Assembly: GCF_036607905.1 (NCBI RefSeq) | Contig: NZ_CP144555.1 | Span: forward strand, 3,286,001 to 3,350,000 | DNA from: Streptomyces sp. SCSIO 75703 | Lineage (GTDB): Bacteria > Actinomycetota > Actinomycetes > Streptomycetales > Streptomycetaceae | Length of the DNA: 64,000 bases | Reading direction: 5' to 3' | Shown here: piece by piece, positions 29,880-39,846 of the stretch | Numbering within the stretch: the first letter of the stretch is position 1 | How the letters are laid out: every line of letters starts with the position of its first letter | Notes under the pieces: model-generated | What the model was told of the DNA's origin: nothing | Seen by the model: only the letters and a program-made list of their open reading frames with translations | Database searches by the model: none | Program-made: the position numbers and the translations under genes

Positions 29880-31139
29880 TTACGCCGTGTGGACCGGGAG
29901 TTCTTCGAGGCCGCGCATCATCAGGCTGCTGCGCCAGCGCAGTCGGCCCGCGTCCGCGGCGAGTCGCAGTCCGGGAAGGCGCGTGAAGAGGCGGCTGAGG
30001 ACGATCTGACCCTCCAGCCGGGCGAGCGGGGCGCCCAGGCAGTGGTGGATGCCGTGGCCGAAGGCGACCGAGGCGGTGTGAGCCCGGGTGATGTCCAGTC
30101 GGTCCGGCTCGGGGTAACGGGCGGGGTCGCGGCCGGCGGCGCCGAGTGAGATGGTCACGAACTCGCCCCCGGGGATGGTCACGGAGCCGACCTCGACCGG
30201 CTCGGTGGTGAACCGCCAGGTGGCGTTGGTGACCGGGCCGTCGTGGCGGAGGAACTCCTCGACGGCGGCGGGCCACAGCGACTCGTCCACCGCGAGTTGC
30301 TCCCGCGCCTCGGGGTGGGTGAGCAGGGCCAGGGTGCCGTTGCCGATGAGGTTGACCGTGGTCTCGTGTCCGGCCACGAGCAGCAGGAAGGCCATGGAGA
30401 CCAGTTCGTCGGACGACAGACCGCCGTCGGTGTCCTTGGCGTGCACCAGGTCGGTGAGCATGTCGTCGGCCGGTTCGGCCCGCTTCGCCTCGAGCAGTGC
30501 CTTCAGGTACGTGATCATCGACACGGCGGCCTCGCGCACCTCGTCCGTGCCCGCGCCCGAGACGAGCAGGTTGGACCACCGGCGGAAGGCCGCCCGGTCG
30601 TCCGGGGGCACCCCGAGCAGCCAGCAGATGACCGTGAACGGCACCGGGAAGGCCAGCGCCTCCATCAGGTCCAGCCGCTCGTGCCGTGCCATGGCGTCCA
30701 GCAGTTCGTCGGTGAGCGCGGTGATGCGCGGTCGCAGGGACTCGACCCGGCGTGCGGTGAACGCCCGGCCGACGAGCCGGCGCAGCCGGGTGTGGTCCGG
30801 CGGGTCGCTGTCCAGCATGTGCACGCTGAGTACGTGCGGGAACTGGCTTCGCTCGCCCGACTCCGCGAGGAACTCCCGCCGTTTGTCCGGGTCGGTGAAG
30901 TTCTGCGGGATGAGGTCCCTGCCTACCCGCATGTCCTTGCTCAGCCGGGGGTCGGCGAGCAAGGCCCTGGCGTGCTCGTATCCGGTGACCAGCCAGGTGC
31001 GCAGGCCGTTCGGTGTCGTCACGGGCACGGCGGGCGCGGTCCGGCGCAGGCCGGCCAGCGCCTCGTGCGGGTTCTGGTGGAAGGCGGGGGTGAACAGGTC
31101 CATCGGCGCGGTGGTCTGCCGGGCTTTGGTACCTGCCAT
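29880..31139 (-). CDS. Cytochrome P450
   Basis: A 419-aa bacterial class I P450 needing ferredoxin and reductase from elsewhere. I-helix AGHETT, ExxR as EEFLR, and heme loop FGHGIHHCLG with the ligand at Cys367. The size and loop are typical of the CYP105/CYP107 type that hydroxylates or forms ring bridges in polyketides. In related pentangular clusters such P450s make methylenedioxy bridges or hydroxyls; which applies here is not known. The ATG is two bases after the ABM gene stop. Confidence 0.95.
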   Translation of the reverse strand: MAGTKARQTTAPMDLFTPAFHQNPHEALAGLRRTAPAVPVTTPNGLRTWLVTGYEHARALLADPRLSKDMRVGRDLIPQNFTDPDKRREFLAESGERSQFPHVLSVHMLDSDPPDHTRLRRLVGRAFTARRVESLRPRITALTDELLDAMARHERLDLMEALAFPVPFTVICWLLGVPPDDRAAFRRWSNLLVSGAGTDEVREAAVSMITYLKALLEAKRAEPADDMLTDLVHAKDTDGGLSSDELVSMAFLLLVAGHETTVNLIGNGTLALLTHPEAREQLAVDESLWPAAVEEFLRHDGPVTNATWRFTTEPVEVGSVTIPGGEFVTISLGAAGRDPARYPEPDRLDITRAHTASVAFGHGIHHCLGAPLARLEGQIVLSRLFTRLPGLRLAADAGRLRWRSSLMMRGLEELPVHTA

Positions 31140-31141
31140 TG

Positions 31142-31486
31142 TCAGACTCCCTCCGTGACGTCGGCGGTTGCCCGGTCTCCCGTGTAGCCGGCGAGTTCCC
31201 GGTAGATCTCGAAGGGCCGGTCCCGGCCGGTGTCACGCAGCGGCCGCAGCGGGGCGGTCTGGTCCTTGTGTGCGGGGCCGCTCTCCCAGGCGCTGAACGC
31301 CTCCCAGTCCGACCAGCGGCTGACCACGACATAGGAGTGCGGGTCGCCCATGGCGTGCAGCAGCCTGTTGCCGAGCAGACCGGCGGTGCCCGCCATCCGG
31401 CGGCTGGACTCGTGGTACGCGGGCAGTACCAGGCCCGGGTCGTCGCTCAGGTGGTAGAGCACCACCTCGATGGCGCCGCCGGTCAC
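31142..31486 (-). CDS. Antibiotic biosynthesis monooxygenase (ABM), copy 1
   Basis: A 114-aa cofactor-free ABM-fold protein: VVLYHLSDDPGLV at the first strand and HSYVVVSRWSDWEAFSAW as the typical second block. Such enzymes oxidise anthrone-type rings to quinones in aromatic polyketide pathways. GTG start overlaps the stop of the other ABM gene (GTGA). Two small ABM proteins side by side are usual in pentangular polyphenol clusters. Confidence 0.85.
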   Translation of the reverse strand: MTGGAIEVVLYHLSDDPGLVLPAYHESSRRMAGTAGLLGNRLLHAMGDPHSYVVVSRWSDWEAFSAWESGPAHKDQTAPLRPLRDTGRDRPFEIYRELAGYTGDRATADVTEGV

Positions 31487-31809
31487 GATGCGGCGCCGGA
31501 CAGGGCGGCGACGACGTGCATGGTCGTCATGGAGCCGCCGGAGCGGTACGGGTGGAGCTTCCGGCGGTGCTCCAGGTGCCGGTGACTGGTCTCGAAGTCG
31601 CGGAACAGTGGTTCGTTCGTCCAGTCGCTGACGATGTAGTAGACGCCGTCCTCCTCGGTGCTGCGGGACAGCCACTGGCCGAGGTTGGCGGGGTGGGTGG
31701 TGACCGAGTCGCCGACCTCTAGCCACACCTTCTCGAAGTCGTTCTCCATGCCGGGCTTGATCTGCATCCGCAGCATGACCCGGAACACCTTCTCGTCGTG
31801 TTCGAGCAC
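31483..31809 (-). CDS. Antibiotic biosynthesis monooxygenase (ABM), copy 2
   Basis: A 108-aa ABM-fold protein: FRVMLRMQIKPGMENDFEKVW, then LGQWLSRSTEEDGVYYIVSDW and NEPLFRDFETS. Expected to form a dimer or a complex with copy 1 and to introduce a quinone oxygen. GTG start, one base after the stop of the ketoreductase gene. Confidence 0.85.
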   Translation of the reverse strand: MLEHDEKVFRVMLRMQIKPGMENDFEKVWLEVGDSVTTHPANLGQWLSRSTEEDGVYYIVSDWTNEPLFRDFETSHRHLEHRRKLHPYRSGGSMTTMHVVAALSGAAS

Positions 31810-31810
31810 G

Positions 31811-32560
31811 TCAGATCCCCCCGTCGACGTTGAGGGTCTCGCCGGTGATGTACGCGGCGGCGTCGGAGAGCAGGAACAGCACCGGGCCCGCGACTTCCCC
31901 GACGGTGCCGAGGCGGGCGAGCGCGGTCTTGCGGGAGTAGGTGGCCCGCAGTCCGTCGGCGCGGTCGGGGGGCATGGTGGCGAGGGCCTCGGTCTCGACG
32001 ACGCCGGGGGCGACCACGTTGACGCGGATGCCCTGCGGGCCGAGTTCCTTGGCGAGGGAGCGGGTCAGCCCGATCATCGCGGCTTTGGCGGCGGTGTAGT
32101 GGGCGCGCAGCGGGATACCCGCGGCGGCTCCGCGCGAGCCGATGTTGACCACCGAGGCGCCGGCGCCCAGCAACGGCAGCGCCTGCTGGGTGATCCGGTA
32201 GGCGGCGGTGAGGTTGGTGTCGAGGATCCGCGCCCACTCGTCCGCGGGCAGGTCGGCGAACGGGATGTGGCTGATCACGCCCGCGTTGTTGACGATCCCG
32301 TCGAGCCGGCCGAAGCGGTCCTCGGCCTCGCCGACGAGGCGGTCGGCCTCGGTGGTGTCGCCCACGTCCGCGCGGATCACGTGGTGGTCGCCGGCCGTCT
32401 CCTTCAACGCGGCGGTCAGGCTGTCGACGGCCTCGCTCTCCTGCCGGTAGCACGTGAGGACGTCGGCGCCTGCCCGCGCCGCGGCGAGGACGATGCCCCG
32501 GCCGATGCCCCGGGTGCCGCCGGTGACGAGCAGTTTCCTGCCGTGCAGTGCGATGTCCAC
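31811..32560 (-). CDS. Ketoreductase (SDR) of the polyketide core
   Basis: A 249-aa short-chain reductase: VTGGTRGIGRG at the NADPH site, NNAG, catalytic Ser in IGSRG and Tyr/Lys in HYTAAKAA (13-residue Ser-Tyr distance intact), and a DGGI C-terminus. It probably reduces one keto group of the poly-beta-keto chain or a ring. GTG at 32560 has GGAGGG upstream; an ATG five codons further up would place that sequence inside the gene. The protein resembles the SDR half of the fused gene just upstream. Confidence 0.88.
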   Translation of the reverse strand: MDIALHGRKLLVTGGTRGIGRGIVLAAARAGADVLTCYRQESEAVDSLTAALKETAGDHHVIRADVGDTTEADRLVGEAEDRFGRLDGIVNNAGVISHIPFADLPADEWARILDTNLTAAYRITQQALPLLGAGASVVNIGSRGAAAGIPLRAHYTAAKAAMIGLTRSLAKELGPQGIRVNVVAPGVVETEALATMPPDRADGLRATYSRKTALARLGTVGEVAGPVLFLLSDAAAYITGETLNVDGGI

Positions 32561-32589
32561 TGGGATTCCCTCCATGGCTGGGCCGCGGC

Positions 32590-34049
<1,460 letters not shown>

Positions 34050-34087
34050 GGGGAGCCGCCTTTCGTACGTCGTGGATGGTGGGCCGG

Positions 34088-35356
34088 TCACCTGGGGCGG
34101 GCGTCGTGAGCGCCGGCGCCGAGGATCAGTGCGGAGGTGAAGCCGCCGTGGCCCCGGGCCAGGACCATGGCCGTGCGGGGGTCGGTCCGGCGGGGGCGGT
34201 CGAGTACGAGGTCGATGTCGCAGCCGGGGGCCGGCCGGCCGAGCCCCGCGGTGTGCGGGATCACGCCGGCGCTCAGGCTGAGCAGCGCGGTCGCCGCGTC
34301 CAGTGCGGCGCCACCCGCGTACAGGCGCCCCGTGAGGGTCTTCGGCGCGGTCACCGGTACGCCGCCAGGGCCGAAGACCTCGGTGATGGCGCGGGCCTCG
34401 GCGAGGTCCTCGGCGAGGGTTCCGGCGGCATCGGCGAAGACCACGTCGACGTCGCCGGGGGCGAGCGAGGCGTCGGCGAGGGCCCGCCGGACGACGGCGG
34501 CCAGCACGGAGTGCCGCGCGGCGCCGTCGTGCGCCGCTGCATCGAACCCGGCTGCGTAGCCCAGTAGTTCGCCGTACGCCGGGACCCCGCGGGCGCGTGC
34601 CGTGCCCGCATTCTCGACGACGAGCATGGCGCCGCCCTCCCCCGGGACGAAGCCGGACGCGGCCGTGTCGAAGGGCAGGTAGGCACGGGCGGGATCGTCC
34701 TCGGTGGACAGTCGCCCGGTGGACAACTGCGCCACCAGGCCGTACGGGCACAACGAGGCGTCGGTGCCGCCGCTGAGCACGAGCCGGGAGCCGGTGTCCA
34801 GCAGTCGCCGGGACTGGCCGAGGGCGTCGAGGCCGCCGGCCTGTTCGCCGCAGATGACCCCGCAGGGGCCGCGCATGCCGTGCCGGATGGAGATCTGGCC
34901 GGTGGTGGCCGCGTAGAACCAGGCGATGGACTGGTAGGCGCCGACCCAGGGGGAGCCCTTCTGGTAGAGGTTCTCCATCTCGTGCTGTCCGAACTCGGTG
35001 CCGCCCGAGGAACTGGCCGTCACCACCGCCATCTCGTACTCCGGAAGGGTCGCCGGGTCGGCTGCGGCGTCGAGGAGGGCGGCCTCCGCGGCGGCCAGCG
35101 CGAAGTGGGTGAAGCGGTCGGTCTGCGGGACGAGCCGTCCCGGCACGTGCTCGCCGGCCTGGAATCCGGGTACCTCGCCCGCCACGTGGACGGGGTACCC
35201 GGTCGGGTCGAAGCGGGTGATCCGGGCGAGGCCGCTCTTTCCGGCGAGCACCGACTCCCAGTGCCGGGCGGCGCCGATCCCGGTGGGCGCGACCACCCCG
35301 ATCCCGGTGACCACGGACCGGCCGCGACGGCCGGGACGTATGCCGGAAGCACTCAT
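34088..35356 (-). CDS. Ketosynthase beta / chain length factor
   Basis: A 422-aa KS-fold protein without the active-site Cys: [11 protein letters not shown] has Gln172 at that place, the signature of chain length factors, which decarboxylate malonyl-ACP for priming and set the chain length. It pairs with KS-alpha, whose stop it overlaps (ATGA). Chain length cannot be read safely from sequence alone; the surrounding cyclases suggest a long (C24-C30) chain. Confidence 0.97.
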   Translation of the reverse strand: MSASGIRPGRRGRSVVTGIGVVAPTGIGAARHWESVLAGKSGLARITRFDPTGYPVHVAGEVPGFQAGEHVPGRLVPQTDRFTHFALAAAEAALLDAAADPATLPEYEMAVVTASSSGGTEFGQHEMENLYQKGSPWVGAYQSIAWFYAATTGQISIRHGMRGPCGVICGEQAGGLDALGQSRRLLDTGSRLVLSGGTDASLCPYGLVAQLSTGRLSTEDDPARAYLPFDTAASGFVPGEGGAMLVVENAGTARARGVPAYGELLGYAAGFDAAAHDGAARHSVLAAVVRRALADASLAPGDVDVVFADAAGTLAEDLAEARAITEVFGPGGVPVTAPKTLTGRLYAGGAALDAATALLSLSAGVIPHTAGLGRPAPGCDIDLVLDRPRRTDPRTAMVLARGHGGFTSALILGAGAHDARPR

Positions 35357-36639
35357 GCCGCCTCCCCGCGGCCGGGGACCGGCCGGCCCAGGACCATCGC
35401 GGTCTGGAAGCCGCCGAACCCACTGCCGACACTCAGCACCCGGTTCATCCGGTGTTCCCGGGCCGTCACCGGCACGTAGTCGAGGTCGCACTCGGGATCG
35501 GGCGTGGACAGGTTGGCCGTCGGCGGGACGACCTGGTGGCGCAGGGCCAGTGCGCAGGCGGCGATCTCCAGGGAGCCGATGGCACCGAGCGAGTGCCCGA
35601 TCATCGACTTGATGGAGCTGACCGGCACCTCGTAGGCACGCTGTCCGAGGCTGCGCTTGAACGCGGCGGTCTCGTGCCGGTCGTTCTGCTGGGTGCCCGA
35701 GCCGTGCGCGTTGATGTAGTCGATGTCGCCGGGGGCGAGCCGCGCCCGGCCGAGGGCGACCCGGACGGCCTCCGCCATCTCCCGGCCGTCGGGCTTGAGT
35801 CCGGTCATGTGGAAGGCGTTGCTGCGCCCGGCGAAACCGAGAATCTCGGCGTACACGGTGGCGCCGCGGTGCCTGGCCGACTCCAGTTCCTCGATCACCA
35901 TGACGGCGGAACCCTCGCCCAGGACGAAGCCGTCCCGCCGTCCGTCGAAGGGGCGCGAGGCGTGTTCGGGATCGTCGTTGTTGGCGGTGGTGGCCTTGAT
36001 GGCGTCGAAGCAGGCGGAAGTGATCGGTGACAACGGGGCGTCGGTCGCGCCGGCGAGCACGACGTCGGCCGTGCCCTCCTCGATGAGCTGGACGCCGTGT
36101 CCGATGGCGTCCAGGCCCGAGGTGCAGCCGGTGGAGATCAGCGCGACCGGCCCCTCGGCGCCGGCCTGCCGGGCCACTTCGACGGCGAGGGTGCTGGGCA
36201 CCATGTAGCCGTACAGGTGGGGAACGCCGTAGCTGTGGTCGACCAGCCAGTCGCGGCCGCCGTCGGAGAGGACCGCGTACTCCTCCTCCAGGCCCATCGT
36301 GCAGCCGACGGCGCTGCCGATGCTGACGGCGACCCGCTCCGGGGCGGTGCCGGGCAGTTCGACGCCGCTGTCGGCGACGGCCTCGCGGGCGGCGACGACC
36401 GCGAACTGGCCCGCCCGGTCCATCCGGCGTGCCTCCTGGGGGGTGAGCCCGGCGGCGAGCGGGTCGAAGTCGCACTCTGCGGCGACCTGGGAACGGAACC
36501 CGGCCGGGTCGAACAGGCTGATGCGGCGGGTGGCAGTGCGGCCGGTGGTGAGCAGCTCCCAGTAGGCGTCCCGGCCGGTTCCGCCGGGTGCGACGGCACC
36601 CACCCCGGTGATCACGGCGCGTCGGTGCGGCGCCGTCAT
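35353..36639 (-). CDS. Ketosynthase alpha (type II PKS)
   Basis: A 428-aa condensing enzyme. The active-site Cys172 is in [10 protein letters not shown]; the two His residues are in [12 protein letters not shown] and [11 protein letters not shown]. The C-terminal [15 protein letters not shown] block is typical. It forms the minimal PKS heterodimer with KS-beta. The ATG overlaps the cupin cyclase stop (ATGA). Confidence 0.98.
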   Translation of the reverse strand: MTAPHRRAVITGVGAVAPGGTGRDAYWELLTTGRTATRRISLFDPAGFRSQVAAECDFDPLAAGLTPQEARRMDRAGQFAVVAAREAVADSGVELPGTAPERVAVSIGSAVGCTMGLEEEYAVLSDGGRDWLVDHSYGVPHLYGYMVPSTLAVEVARQAGAEGPVALISTGCTSGLDAIGHGVQLIEEGTADVVLAGATDAPLSPITSACFDAIKATTANNDDPEHASRPFDGRRDGFVLGEGSAVMVIEELESARHRGATVYAEILGFAGRSNAFHMTGLKPDGREMAEAVRVALGRARLAPGDIDYINAHGSGTQQNDRHETAAFKRSLGQRAYEVPVSSIKSMIGHSLGAIGSLEIAACALALRHQVVPPTANLSTPDPECDLDYVPVTAREHRMNRVLSVGSGFGGFQTAMVLGRPVPGRGEAA

Positions 36640-37064
36640 CGGGGCGCTCCCACGTCGGGGTTGTCCGCGGACGCGTCGCGTGGCTGCTCGGTGTCGACGT
36701 GGCCCAGCTCCGGGCGCGGTGCGAGCGGCGCGAGGTGGAAGACCGCCTCGGCCGGCCCGGTCCCGCTGTTGACCAGGCGGTGGCGGACTCCGATGGGCAC
36801 CAGCAGCGAGTCGCCGGGGCCGAGTTCGACCGGGGTGCCGCCGCTCAGCGTCATTTCGAGGCGGCCCCGGATCACATGCAGGAACTCCTCGGAGTACGGG
36901 TGGTAGTGCTCGGTGACATGGTGTCCGGCGGCCAGTCGGAGCACTCCGCCGAAGCCGGACGTGCAGCCCACGGTCCTGGGGCTGAGGGTGACCCGGATGT
37001 CGCCGCCCCGCCTGGTGTTGGCGGGGACCTCGTTCGCCGAGACCTTGGTGGTGGCGGCGCTCAT
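36636..37064 (-). CDS. Cupin polyketide cyclase (TcmJ-like)
   Basis: A 142-aa cupin with the metal-binding motif [15 protein letters not shown] (cupin 1) and [10 protein letters not shown] (cupin 2). TcmJ-type proteins assist late ring closure in pentangular and tetracenomycin-type pathways. Overlaps at both ends (ATGA with the TcmI-like gene and with KS-alpha). The ATG at 37064 marks the start of conserved sequence. Confidence 0.9.
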   Translation of the reverse strand: MSAATTKVSANEVPANTRRGGDIRVTLSPRTVGCTSGFGGVLRLAAGHHVTEHYHPYSEEFLHVIRGRLEMTLSGGTPVELGPGDSLLVPIGVRHRLVNSGTGPAEAVFHLAPLAPRPELGHVDTEQPRDASADNPDVGAPR

Positions 37065-37432
37065 CGGGTACCGCCCAGGTTCGCCGAGCGCGGGGCGCCG
37101 GTCCGCGGGCCCTGCTGGGGCGTCCATGAGTAGAAGGGGACCGCCATGGCGTCCCTGGGCTCGCGCCACTCGGGGTCGTAGGGCGAGATGAATTGCCCGA
37201 GCCGGGTGTTGATCTCCTCGTAGAGCGGGTGGCTGCGCGCCTTGTACAGGTTCGGCGCGATGTCCTGGTCGGCTTCCACCAGATGGAAGTACAGGTCGTG
37301 GAACGCGAACAGGGTCCGCCTCGACACCCCCACCAGGTGCGGCAGTTCGGTGCTGTCCGAATCGGCGAAGACCTGCGCGACGCCCTCGGCGTCGGCGAGA
37401 TCCATCCTCGCCACGATCAGCGTTCGGTGCAC
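37061..37432 (-). CDS. TcmI-family polyketide cyclase
   Basis: A 123-aa ferredoxin-fold cyclase: [10 protein letters not shown] at the start, [12 protein letters not shown] and the [22 protein letters not shown] block typical of TcmI proteins, which close the last rings. GTG at 37432 is chosen: GGGAGG lies seven bases upstream and homologues begin there; the longer frame starts 11 codons earlier. First gene of the core operon, with SARP-type repeats upstream. Confidence 0.92.
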   Translation of the reverse strand: MHRTLIVARMDLADAEGVAQVFADSDSTELPHLVGVSRRTLFAFHDLYFHLVEADQDIAPNLYKARSHPLYEEINTRLGQFISPYDPEWREPRDAMAVPFYSWTPQQGPRTGAPRSANLGGTR

Positions 37433-37477
37433 GATGTCCTCCCGGCTTGTCGGTTCTGCGTTCACCCTGGTGGGCCT

Positions 37478-37506
37478 GGGTCGAGGCGCTCTGGAGGGCG
37501 CCTGGA
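37478..37506 (-). promoter_or_regulatory. Probable SARP binding repeats upstream of the core operon
   Basis: On the minus strand TCCAGGC, TCCAGAG and TCGACCC follow at exact 11-base steps, 46-74 bases upstream of the first start codon. SARP activators bind direct heptamer repeats with this spacing next to the -10 box. The SARP is encoded right beside it. Confidence 0.6.
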
Positions 37507-37550
37507 GAACCGCTGGCGGCCCCCGTTGCGGCAGGCTGGGGTCAGCACTG

Positions 37551-37581
37551 CGGCCCGCCGCACCCGGGGTGCGGCGGGCCG
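37551..37581 (-). terminator. Terminator of the SARP gene
   Basis: CGGCCCGCCGCACC pairs with GGTGCGGCGGGCCG-type arm (14 bases, 3-base loop), 13 bases after the SARP stop. It separates the regulator transcript from the polyketide core operon. Confidence 0.88.
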
Positions 37582-37593
37582 TGGAGGGCTGTG

Positions 37594-39534
37594 CTAACGG
37601 TGGACGTCCGCCTTCATCAGGGTGACGCCGTCGCCGTCGCCGACGTCACCGGCCCCGGCCGTCCGGCCGTTCGTGCAGCCCATGGAGGTGCCCCGCAGCA
37701 GGAGGATCAGGGCCTGCCGGGTGAGCCGGGGCACGGAGTACAGAGGCTCACCGTCCGGTGTCAGGTGTTCCTGGACGAGGTGGACGTCGACGAGGTATTC
37801 GAGGAGCGTCTCGGCGTCACCGATGCCGGGCCCCAGCCGTGCCACCACCTCGGCGAGGCTCCAGTGAGGGCGCTCGCGCTGGAGCAGCAGGTGCAGGAGT
37901 TGCCGGGAGCGGGCGGGCAGGTGCCGGTGGCTGGCAGCCACCGTGGTCATGAAGGACTGTGTGCCGTCGGGGAGTTCGAGCAGCGTCCGGTGGTTGCCGC
38001 GCAGCCGCAGTGCCAGCCGGGCCGCTGACCAGCCGGGCCGGGCGGTGAGCCGACCGGCCACCGCCCTGATCGCCAGGGGAAGTCCTTCGCACATCCCCAT
38101 CAGCTCCTGCACCGCCACGGGGTCCTCCTGCCGTGAGCGCTCCCCGGCGACCCTGTCGTAGAGCTGGAGGGACTCTTTGGAGGACAGGGCGGGGAGCACG
38201 ATCTTGCGGCCGCTGGAGAGGCTGTGCGCCCGATAGCGGTTGGTGGCGATCACCGCACAGCCTGATCCGCCCGGCAGGACGGCACGGATCTGAGAGGCGG
38301 TGAGCGCGTCGTCGACCACGACCAGCACCCGGCGGTCGGCGGTCCAGGTGCGGAAGAGCCGGCTGAGCTCGTCGAGCCCGGCGGGCTGGGCCCGGCGCTG
38401 GATGCCGCAGGCGGTGAGACAGGCCGACAGCACGTCGGCGAGTTGTCGGGAGCCCTCGCCGACGGCGGACAGGTCGATGAAGAGCTGCCCGTCGGGAAAG
38501 CGCGGGCGCAGCCGGTGCGCGGCTCGGACGGCGAAGGCGCTCTTGCCGACGCCGGGCGGGCCGTGCACCTCCACGACCCGCATGCCGGAGCTGGACCGGT
38601 CCGCGCCCAGGAACGTCTCCAGTTGCCCCAGTTCCCGTTCCCGTCCGACGAAGTCACCCACGTCGGCGGGGAGCTGGGCCGGGCCCGGCACGAGCGCGCG
38701 CGTCCCGGGCCCGGCCTCGGTCTTGGCCGGCGCCGGACCCCTGAGGTGGCCGCGGTCCGCAAGCACCTCCTGGTGCAGCCGCTGCAACTGCGCCGAGGGC
38801 TCCAGTCCGAGTTCCTCCACGAGATGGCTGCGCAGGGTACGGAAGGCGTTCAGGGCGTCGGGGCGGCGCCCGCAACGGTGCAGGGCCCGCATGAACTGCC
38901 CGGCGAACGCCTCGTGGGTGGGGTGGCCGCGGAAGGCTTCCGCCAGCTCGTCCAGCACGGCCTGGTGACGGCCGAGTTCCAGCTCTAAGGAGAAACGTTG
39001 CTCCTGGACGCTCTTCCGGCGTTCCTCCAGTTGGGTCGACCAAGCCGACAGCCGGCGTCCGGTGCTGACGTCGACCAGCGCCCCGCCGTGCCACAGGGAA
39101 AGGGCCGACTTGAGGGTCTCCGCCGCCTCCTGCGGAGCGCCGGTACGGAGCTGTGCCATGCCCTGTTCGGCGAGCCGGTCGAAGCGGTAGGCGTCCACCG
39201 ACCGCTTGTCGTCCAGCCGCAGTTCGTACCCGCCCACTCGGGTCAGGATGGCGGGGCTGCCGTGCGGTGGGCGGGATCCGAAAGGCGCGCCGTGCTGTTC
39301 GGTGGCCAACAGCAGCCTCCGGCGCAGTTGATAAATGTAGGTTTGCAGGGTGGTCAGCGCACTGAGCGGGGGATGGTCCTCCCACAACTCCTCGCACAGT
39401 TGGTCCACGCTGACCAGTGAGTTGACATTGAGCACCAGCAGGGCCAGCACTTGACGCAGTTTGGGGGCCGACGGTGTGACGTCCTCCCCGTTCCTTCGTA
39501 TTCGCATGGAGCCCAGCAGGCCGATCTCTATCAC
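37594..39534 (-). CDS. SARP activator with BTAD and NB-ARC domains
   Basis: A 646-aa pathway regulator. Residues 1-95 are the OmpR/PhoB-like winged HTH (LRQVLALLVLNVNSLVSVDQL); 100-255 the bacterial transcriptional activation domain (AYRFDRLAEQG ... RALHRCGRRPDALNAF); 290-600 an NB-ARC ATPase with P-loop GPPGVGKS (325-332) and Walker B VLVVVDDA. The family activates polyketide operons, and the NB-ARC part may sense ATP or ADP. Residue Leu183 is encoded by TTA (38986-38988), so translation should depend on bldA tRNA. Own promoter upstream, own terminator downstream. Confidence 0.95.
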   Translation of the reverse strand: MIEIGLLGSMRIRRNGEDVTPSAPKLRQVLALLVLNVNSLVSVDQLCEELWEDHPPLSALTTLQTYIYQLRRRLLLATEQHGAPFGSRPPHGSPAILTRVGGYELRLDDKRSVDAYRFDRLAEQGMAQLRTGAPQEAAETLKSALSLWHGGALVDVSTGRRLSAWSTQLEERRKSVQEQRFSLELELGRHQAVLDELAEAFRGHPTHEAFAGQFMRALHRCGRRPDALNAFRTLRSHLVEELGLEPSAQLQRLHQEVLADRGHLRGPAPAKTEAGPGTRALVPGPAQLPADVGDFVGRERELGQLETFLGADRSSSGMRVVEVHGPPGVGKSAFAVRAAHRLRPRFPDGQLFIDLSAVGEGSRQLADVLSACLTACGIQRRAQPAGLDELSRLFRTWTADRRVLVVVDDALTASQIRAVLPGGSGCAVIATNRYRAHSLSSGRKIVLPALSSKESLQLYDRVAGERSRQEDPVAVQELMGMCEGLPLAIRAVAGRLTARPGWSAARLALRLRGNHRTLLELPDGTQSFMTTVAASHRHLPARSRQLLHLLLQRERPHWSLAEVVARLGPGIGDAETLLEYLVDVHLVQEHLTPDGEPLYSVPRLTRQALILLLRGTSMGCTNGRTAGAGDVGDGDGVTLMKADVHR

Positions 39535-39846
39535 TGCATTCCCCCTGAGTTGGCCGCACTATGTGGTGAAGGCTGTCGTCTGCTCACCTTCCTGCGTCAC
39601 TCATTTCCAAGCGAAACACTTTCCGCGGGCGGCAACTCCAGAAATTGCCTCGCCTTTACCCGTGAAATCGGTTCACCGAAAAGAAGTTGAATCCGACAAA
39701 ACCCTGCGGCCACCGTCGGCGGGGTGTCGAGTTTCCACTCCAGCCGAATGCCGCATTCCCCTGACCCTTGCCCACGCATCCTATGCCAGCGGACATATGG
39801 ATGACAAGATGCACATTTATGTGGATCGTGTAGCCTCCGGGCAGCC
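39535..39846. other. SARP promoter region, AT-richer than surroundings
   Basis: 312 bases between the amidotransferase-like gene and the SARP gene, with no open gene. It should contain the SARP promoter. Its distal end holds the GATGCACAT-containing palindrome (39808-39827). Lower GC content fits a complex regulatory region. Confidence 0.7.
39808..39827. promoter_or_regulatory. Imperfect palindrome GATgCACAT-tt-ATGTGgATC
   Basis: A 20-base palindrome with one mismatched pair and a TT centre. Its left half with flank (CAAGATGCACAT) occurs again at 50345-50356 between the quinone oxidoreductase genes, so one regulator may act at both. It lies 274 bases upstream of the SARP start. Confidence 0.5.
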
